From contig NC_081555.1 in the NCBI RefSeq assembly GCF_963082655.1, positions 90,098,272 through 90,162,271 of the forward strand: a DNA stretch of 64,000 bases, read 5' to 3'. The DNA is from Stomoxys calcitrans. Its lineage: Eukaryota; Arthropoda; Insecta; Diptera; Muscidae. This document shows, in pieces, positions 58,879 through 64,000 of this stretch; the first letter of the stretch is position 1; each line of letters begins with the position of its first letter. The position numbers and the translations under genes were made by a program. The notes below the pieces were generated by a model. The model had not been told where the DNA came from. It ran no database searches and saw only the letters and a list, made by a program, of their open reading frames with translations.

Positions 58879-59918
58879 ACGTCTACCTCAACGAGCTTGC
58901 CTCATATTTCGCTGCAAGAAATCTGAAGATATCCGCCACCAAATCTTCAGCCACACTGTTCACTACAAATACGCGTGAGGTGAATTCTGAGCTGACTGTG
59001 ATGGTCGATGGAGAAATGATTCCGACCATCAAGTGTCCCAAAATACTTGGCGTCACATTTGACAGCTCTTACACTTTCTCCCCACATGCCACTGCAATCT
59101 GCAATAAAGTCAAAAGTAGAAACAAGGTCCTCAAGTCACTCGCTGGCAGCACTTGGGGTGCAGACAAAGAAACCTTGTTGACCACGTACAAAGCAATTGG
59201 CCGGTCTGTGGTAAGTTATGCAGCGCCAGTGTGGTCACGTCAACTTTGTGACACGCAGTGGAATAATATTCAGATCTGTCAGAATGCCGCCCTCCGAACT
59301 GCGACAGGCTGTCTCCTTAGTTCTCATGTGGACCACCTCCATCAGGAGACAAAGATCCTACCAGTGCGAAGACATAACTACATGCTGTCTAAGCAATACC
59401 TTCTGGGCTGTTATCGCAGAATTCATCCAAATCATCATCTTGTGGATAGATACCCACCGCCCAGAAGCCTTAAGGTAGATCTACACGATCTAGAGCGTGA
59501 GGTCCAGCGCTACAAGAGAGAACCTCTAGATCAAGCAGCATATCAAGCGGGTCTGAACAACATTCATGCAGACACGGTAGCAGACGCGTTAATTGGCTAC
59601 CGGGTGAATGTAGTCCTTGGAGAACGACCACCACCCATTGCACCCGAAGAAATCGACCTCCCCCGGCAAACCAGAGTGGTTCTGGCTCAATTACGTTCCG
59701 GCAGATGCAGCCGCCTCAATTCCCACAGAGCTAGGATTGATGCCGACGTGCAAGATGTATGTCCCGATTGTTACCAGGGACCGCACGATACACGTCACCT
59801 GTTTAACTGCCCGGTCAGACCCACTCGACTCAGACCCAGATCCCTGTGGACGCACCCCATCTTAGTCGCGGAGTTCCTGGGTCTTGACACTCAACAGAAT
59901 CAAGCAGACGAAAGATAG
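58875..59918 (+). pseudogene. LINE ORF, third segment: RT thumb and zinc knuckle
   Basis: It continues in frame from LNVYLNELASYFAARNLKIS and SSATLFTT, YAAPVWSRQL (the 'Y..PVW' thumb motif), to CPDCYQGPHDTRHLFNCP, a C-x2-C-x6-H-x4-C knuckle ending the protein. The first codon is TTG, not a real start: this segment was fused to the RT before the frameshift. Confidence 0.88.
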
Positions 59919-59964
59919 TACACAATAAACTGCTACAACAACAACAACAACAACCATTTCTTCA

Positions 59965-60785
59965 GATTGGCGAGTTCTTTCAGCCTGAGCACTATTGTGG
60001 TGGCACAGTTTTTTATATATGCCTCAATAGTCCTTCCAAGCCTGTCTGCGGTGTCGACTTATTCGTTCCGTTATTCAGGTTCAGGGCAAACTTTAAACTT
60101 TCTCGAACATACTATTACATGTCCTCTTATCCACAGCCTTCCACTATACCAATGCTGAAATGTCTGTAACGGGTTCAAGATGGACGTTTACATCAAATAT
60201 ATCGTCTTTGGATTATTTACCCATTTCCTACAGGACTAGAAAATTTATTTGCAATGGCATCTGTTTGCTGCATACAAAACTTCTATGAAATATTCTTCAC
60301 AGATAAAATTTCAATAAAAATTTTACTAAGACAAAACTTGACTGCAATTTCCTACCTTCCAGAGTTTAATTTCATCCAGCTCGAATTTAAAAATCTTCTC
60401 CTCCCATTCATTTAAGAAAATGTTATATATATTTTTGCCAAATGTGTTGTCAATTGAAAATTTTAACAATTTAATGAAAAATATGTCGCATTCGTTATTG
60501 TTAATAATGACGGTTGTTAATTTGGAAATAAATATTGTGTGTAACATGTCCCACACTTAACTTTCTCAATCAAAATTCGAAATTAAAATTAAATCGAATT
60601 TTCTCAAGTTACGGTAAAAAAAACAGGTTGTTATGTCCGAATCGCTTTTCAGGCAATTCGAACAGATGGTGATTTTTAAGGCAGGAAGTATTGATTTTGT
60701 CTTTTTACAGAATGCAAATTAGCATGATATCGAAAATTTTGAATCTTGGTGTGAAAAAAAGGGGAGAAAAGAAAATGGAATTACA
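59965..60785. other. Upstream region of B2, nothing recognised
   Basis: AT-rich; short open frames lack support. Confidence 0.45.
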
Positions 60786-60792
60786 TATAAAT
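60786..60792 (+). promoter_or_regulatory. Probable TATA box of gene B2
   Basis: TATAAAT in 'ttacatataaatgag', 89 nt upstream of the ATG, nearly the same spacing as in B1. Confidence 0.5.
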
Positions 60793-60874
60793 GAGTGGAT
60801 TTCTTCGAAATGTCATTCAAACCTGATTTGGAGTTCAGAGTTAAAGATTTTCACTTCTGCAACAGAACAACAGA

Positions 60875-61702
60875 ATGTTTGATTACAAGATTTTTCATAC
60901 TGCTGCAGGTAACTGCAAAAATATAAATATAAATATTTCTTTATTTTATTTCTTATCATCCTTTTTTAAATTCTCAGTGTGGCTGCTGTTTATCTCTGCT
61001 TCATCGCTGAACACTTCACAGGCTGCTAGAGTAGTAACTACAGAGGTGCCCACACCCCCACCTGCATTTTTGGTAGATACATCACCCCCCTCACTTCCCG
61101 ATCAGCCATCCATAGAAGCCCGTCCACCATGGCTGGTTGGCCCAGGATCACCACCTTCGCCTGTTATTAACCCTCCCAACTTAAATAAGTCCCTTATGCT
61201 GCAACTTGCATCGAATACCGAGAAAATGGGAGCAACCTTAATCTGCCTAGCCGATCAGACCAATGATTCTGCTGTTGTAAGCAGATTAAATCAAATTTTT
61301 GATTCTAGTTCGGCCTATGTAAAGGAAATGTATCGCCTACCTCTAAGTGATCAGGGGAAGATAGACATTGGAAATGTTGTGGCCCTCAATACTTTAGTTT
61401 ATCTTCGTGGCGTTCACGAGAAGTGTGCCAATCTAACAAATCCCTACACACCAGCCAATACACCGGCTGCTGGCAAGAATTTTGCAGAGCTGGGTAACCT
61501 ATTTCAAACAATTGGTACAACTATGGATTGTCTTATATTGAAAATAGATCCTAAAATCATTCCTCAAGTTCCTGTAGCCGTCGGCAATGCATTTCAAGCA
61601 ATAGCAAATGATCCAAGAACTTCAGTTATGGATATTTTATTGCAACATGAGGCAGCATTGGCATCGACTTTGCTGAAGATGTCCAGAATTTGTCTGGGCT
61701 AG
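60875..61702 (+). CDS. B2: small secreted four-cysteine protein with proline-rich N-terminal segment, family B
   Basis: Exon 1 is 60875-60908 (34 nt), the intron is 60909-60977 (69 bp, GTAACT..TCAG) and exon 2 is 60978-61702; 252 aa. The join gives MFDYKIFHTAAVWLLFISAS, then SLNTSQA, a signal peptide. The apparent uninterrupted frame is a read-through of the intron. Next comes a Pro/Ser/Thr-rich stretch of about 55 residues (VPTPPPAF, TSPPSLPDQP, PGSPPSPVINPP), absent from B1 and suitable for O-glycosylation. The domain then matches B1: SLMLQLA, GATLIC, HEKCAN, NTPAAGKN, a mid cysteine in MDC, HEAALAS and a final C before LG. Poly(A) signal at 61775-61780. Function not recognised. Confidence 0.87.
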   Translation: MFDYKIFHTAAGNCKNININISLFYFLSSFFKFSVWLLFISASSLNTSQAARVVTTEVPTPPPAFLVDTSPPSLPDQPSIEARPPWLVGPGSPPSPVINPPNLNKSLMLQLASNTEKMGATLICLADQTNDSAVVSRLNQIFDSSSAYVKEMYRLPLSDQGKIDIGNVVALNTLVYLRGVHEKCANLTNPYTPANTPAAGKNFAELGNLFQTIGTTMDCLILKIDPKIIPQVPVAVGNAFQAIANDPRTSVMDILLQHEAALASTLLKMSRICLG

Positions 61703-62044
61703 ACAAGAATGAAGAAGGTATCGAAGGAGAAGATTGAAATATCGAAATTATGAAGTTCAAGAAATGGTAAAGCAAATAAATAAAAAATCATTGAGTTCGA
61801 AATAATTAAAAAAAATTAAGCTGTTTTTAAAGAAGGAAGCAACAAGTCGAAGATCATGAAGTTCATTGCTTTCATTTAAAATTAGAATAGCAAATAACTC
61901 TTAAAAAAGTTGGGCAAGACTGTGATGTTATTGAAAAGTTTACCTAATTTAGTGGATCGCAATTTCTTGATTGCCAAGTCTGATTCCACTCGTGTTGCCA
62001 AATGTATCAATTTGCCAAACAAAAAATCGCAATAACTTTGAACA

Positions 62045-62240
62045 TTCACAGAGGATTAGGTAAGGCTTAAGCGGCAGTCTGATATGGGACTTATTTAGAC
62101 GTTTTAGTCCCTATTTGGAAAAGGAGAAGGAAAATGCCTTCTAGTTCCTACCGTTGACCCATCCAGATCGCTTTAAAAAGCCCAAAAACTTGCGAATGTT
62201 CTCATCTGCTAACTCAGACAGAGAACTACGAACCTAAAAT
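62045..62240 (-). pseudogene. LINE 3' tail fragment, minus strand
   Basis: Reverse match to the end of the 23385-23810 LINE: 'ttaagcggcagtctg', 'gaaggaaaatgccttctagttcctaccgttgaccc' and 'aaaaagcccaaaaacttgcgaatg'. Confidence 0.75.
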
Positions 62241-62338
62241 GGAACTAATATAACGAAGATCATAGAAGCTGTGGTCATCCAACACTTCCTAGTCGCATAT
62301 CCTTCCGCTTAGATCTTCCGATACAAAGGTAACATCTA

Positions 62339-62935
62339 AAGGGTGATTTTTTTGAGGTTAGGATTTTCATGCATTAGTATTTGACAGATCACGTGGGATT
62401 TCAGACATGGTGTCAAAGAGAAAGATGCTCAGTATGCTTTGACATTTCATCATGAATAGACTTACTAACGAGCAACGCTTGCAAATCATTGAATTTTATT
62501 ACCAAAATCAGTGTTCGGTTCGAAATGTGTTCATTCACTGTAACGTTGCGTCCAACAGCATCTTTGAAAAAATACGGTCCAATGATTCCACCAGCGTACA
62601 AACCACACCAAACAGTGCATTTTTCGGGATGCATGGGCAGTTCTTGAACGGCTTCTGGTTGCTCTTCACTCCAAATGCGGCAATTTTGCTTATTTACGTA
62701 GCCATTCAACCAGAAATGAGCCTCATCGCTGAACGGTGAATGAACACATTTCGAACCGAACACTGATTTTGGTAATAAAATTCAATGATTTGCAAGCGTT
62801 GCTCGTTAGTAAGTCTATTCATGATGAAATGTCAAAGCATAATGAGCATCTTTCTCTTTGACACCATGTCTGAAATCCCACGTGATCTGTCAAATACTAA
62901 TGCATGAAAATCCTAACCTCAAAAAAATCACCCTT
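62339..62935. mobile_element. Foldback Tc1/mariner derivative, copy 2
   Basis: TA target sites at 62337-62338 and 62936-62937. It is nearly identical to 19642-20248, with the same outward arms and the inverted catalytic-domain piece in the centre. The main difference is an extra ~20 bp next to the right arm of copy 1 ('acaaaatttgtcaaaatt'). The low divergence implies recent movement. Confidence 0.9.
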
Positions 62936-62939
62936 TATT

Positions 62940-63560
62940 ACCTCCTGCCTGTTCCTGGTAATAATGGTCGGCTTATTTCCGTTATTACAAATCGCCAGAT
63001 TGAATCTTTTAGTACATAGCTCCAGATAATGATATATTCACAATTTAAATGGACTCTTAAACTACCGGGGTCCACGGGGGCCTTCAAAGTTGATCACCTC
63101 GACCCTACAGAATTTTGTTCGGGCTGCTGCGGATTATAAGGGAGCTATATCTAAACATGTACCGAATTTTCCAATTTATAGCAAGTTGCTATATTTAAAT
63201 CTCGATAATAGTTAAAGTGTACAAAATTACCTTTCAAACAATGTTTATTATGGCTTGTTTGACTGTTGGCCACGAATTATGGGTTGTGAACGCTCCAGGA
63301 TTATGTAGCCTACTCCACCGCTTTGCCGGTCGTAGAATAGTAGAATAGTTGACTGTCTGATTATATATAAGTGAGGTAAAGCAAAAGTCGGAAGGCGCCC
63401 GTTATATGATATCCTAAACCTACCCTTCACGCAAAAAAAGCAGCCAGTATGTTGAGCAACTTGTTCAAGCGCGGATGATTAAATCGGAAAGTGATAATTC
63501 ATAAAGTTTCGTCTTAAGTGCAAAATGCTGATATGACAAAAATCATTAAAGCAGTGGACA
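62940..63560. other. Intergenic with one DINE-like trace
   Basis: 'ggattataagggagctatatctaaacatgtaccg' at about 63132-63165 is a single DINE-like unit. The rest is unassigned. Confidence 0.4.
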
Positions 63561-63629
63561 ATTGGCGGCACAAGAAAACACAACGACAATTTTTAAGGCA
63601 TCTACATACATTTACGCGATAAAGAATTG

Positions 63630-64000
63630 TGCGATGCTTGATATGCAGCCCTGTGGCGCCTATATTCCGAACTTCGCCTCCATGGTTGCGCTTATGCTGA
63701 AGGAGCTCGGCATACTGAAGGAGGACCAGTGCAATTCTGGATGTTATGGATCCGGAGTAGAGTGAAGAGGATCTTCGACTACCTGGCACCGGTACCGACT
63801 GGATTTCGGGCATTTATGATCCGTTTTCCTGGGTGGGATGAAAGGAGGGCGAATGCTGTGTTTAAGGAGGACGAGACCTCAATCTTCACTGAAGGCTCCA
63901 AGATGGAGTCAGGGACTGGTTTGGAGGTCTTCTCCGACGTACTCAATATAAGCATGTCTCTGAGACTGCCGGATGAGTGTACGGTCTTTCAGCCAAAGGT
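63630..64000 (+). pseudogene. LINE remnant (RNase H region), cut by the window end
   Basis: One frame reads MVALMLKELGILKEDQ, resembling the 'RLKELG.W...GHS' segment found between RT and RNase H in R1/I-type LINEs. Another frame, from about 63838, reads DERRANAVFK, SIFTEGSKMESGTGLEVFS, then LRLPDECTVFQ: the RNase H opening where active copies have 'FTDGSK'. The first catalytic Asp is thus Glu here. It continues beyond 64000. Confidence 0.7.

Larger units (their letters stand above)
56459..59953 (+). mobile_element. Nearly full-length non-LTR retrotransposon (LINE) with 2A-like motif
   Basis: It is bounded by the target-site duplication CCATTTCTTCA (56448-56458 and 59954-59964) and ends in a CAA-repeat tail. 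Its base composition is clearly GC-richer than the surroundings. Order of parts: structured 5' UTR, 2A-like peptide, PHD-like zinc finger, AP endonuclease, reverse transcriptase with YADD, C-terminal zinc knuckle. No RNase H. I place it broadly in the I/Jockey/CR1 group of APE-type LINEs; the exact clade is not resolved by eye. Two frameshifts separate three reading frames, so this copy is probably inactive although young. Confidence 0.92.

Overview
The window is AT-rich, intron-bearing insect DNA crowded with transposable elements. It is most likely from a calyptrate (muscid-type) fly. The main reason is more than 25 copies of a DINE-1/Helentron-like element, recognisable by TATACCC-type subterminal inverted repeats, a GTCY microsatellite block (gtccgtccgtctg) and a GTTCGGCCGGGCCGAAC terminal hairpin. 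I know this architecture from Drosophila DINE-1/INE-1 and from muscid genomes. The species is not determined. No bacterial features, rRNA genes or intact tRNA genes were seen.

Eight host-type genes lie 5-12 kb apart between repeats. All code for small proteins, and seven have a convincing signal peptide. Family A has six members: 4427-4964(-), 11246-11796(-), 22845-23304(+, degenerate), 28953-29496(-), 35764-36306(-) and 41101-41683(+). The intact ones are ~157-171 aa with eight ordered cysteines (CxxC, CWF, EC[KR], C, C, [EL]C[NS]G or its variant, and a C-terminal C). Family B has two tandem members at 53011-53671(+) and 60875-61702(+), with four cysteines and shared motifs (GAT.xC, KCAN, NTPxxG, HE.xLAS). 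I assign no molecular function to either family. The seven intact genes in A and B have the same structure: a 28-34 nt first coding exon that encodes only the start of the signal peptide, a phase-1 intron of 58-77 nt, and one long second exon. Neighbouring ORF predictions miss this first exon; it was rebuilt here from splice sites. The layout suggests a lineage-specific, fast-evolving secreted-protein cluster (for example salivary, reproductive or gut secretions), but tissue cannot be read from the DNA.

Layout: 1-4.4 kb DINE-like and LINE debris; 4.4-5.0 kb gene A1; 5.3-11.2 kb DINE-like elements and a tRNA-headed SINE; 11.2-11.8 kb gene A2; 11.9-22.3 kb nested elements, DINE-like copies and a foldback Tc1/mariner derivative; 22.8-23.3 kb A3; 23.4-28.9 kb DINE-like and LINE remains; 28.9-29.5 kb A4; 29.9-35.2 kb a large decayed LINE with RNase H plus DINE-like copies; 35.7-36.3 kb A5; 36.7-41.0 kb repeats; 41.1-41.7 kb A6; 42-52.9 kb DINE-like elements, a LINE split by a Tc1/mariner element, SINEs; 53.0-53.7 kb B1; 54-56.4 kb repeats and a mariner relic; 56.46-59.95 kb a nearly full-length non-LTR retrotransposon with a 2A-like motif and identifiable target-site duplication; 60.9-61.7 kb B2; 62.3-62.9 kb second foldback copy; 63.6-64.0 kb another LINE running off the window.

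The most unusual structures are: (i) the common signal-peptide micro-exon design across two otherwise different secreted families; (ii) a 106-bp SINE at 12328-12433 that consists of the two ends of the 56459-59953 LINE, each bounded by its own target-site duplication; (iii) ~600-bp foldback transposons with ~200-bp arms around an inverted piece of transposase; and (iv) DINE-like elements carrying central ~153-bp tandem repeats.
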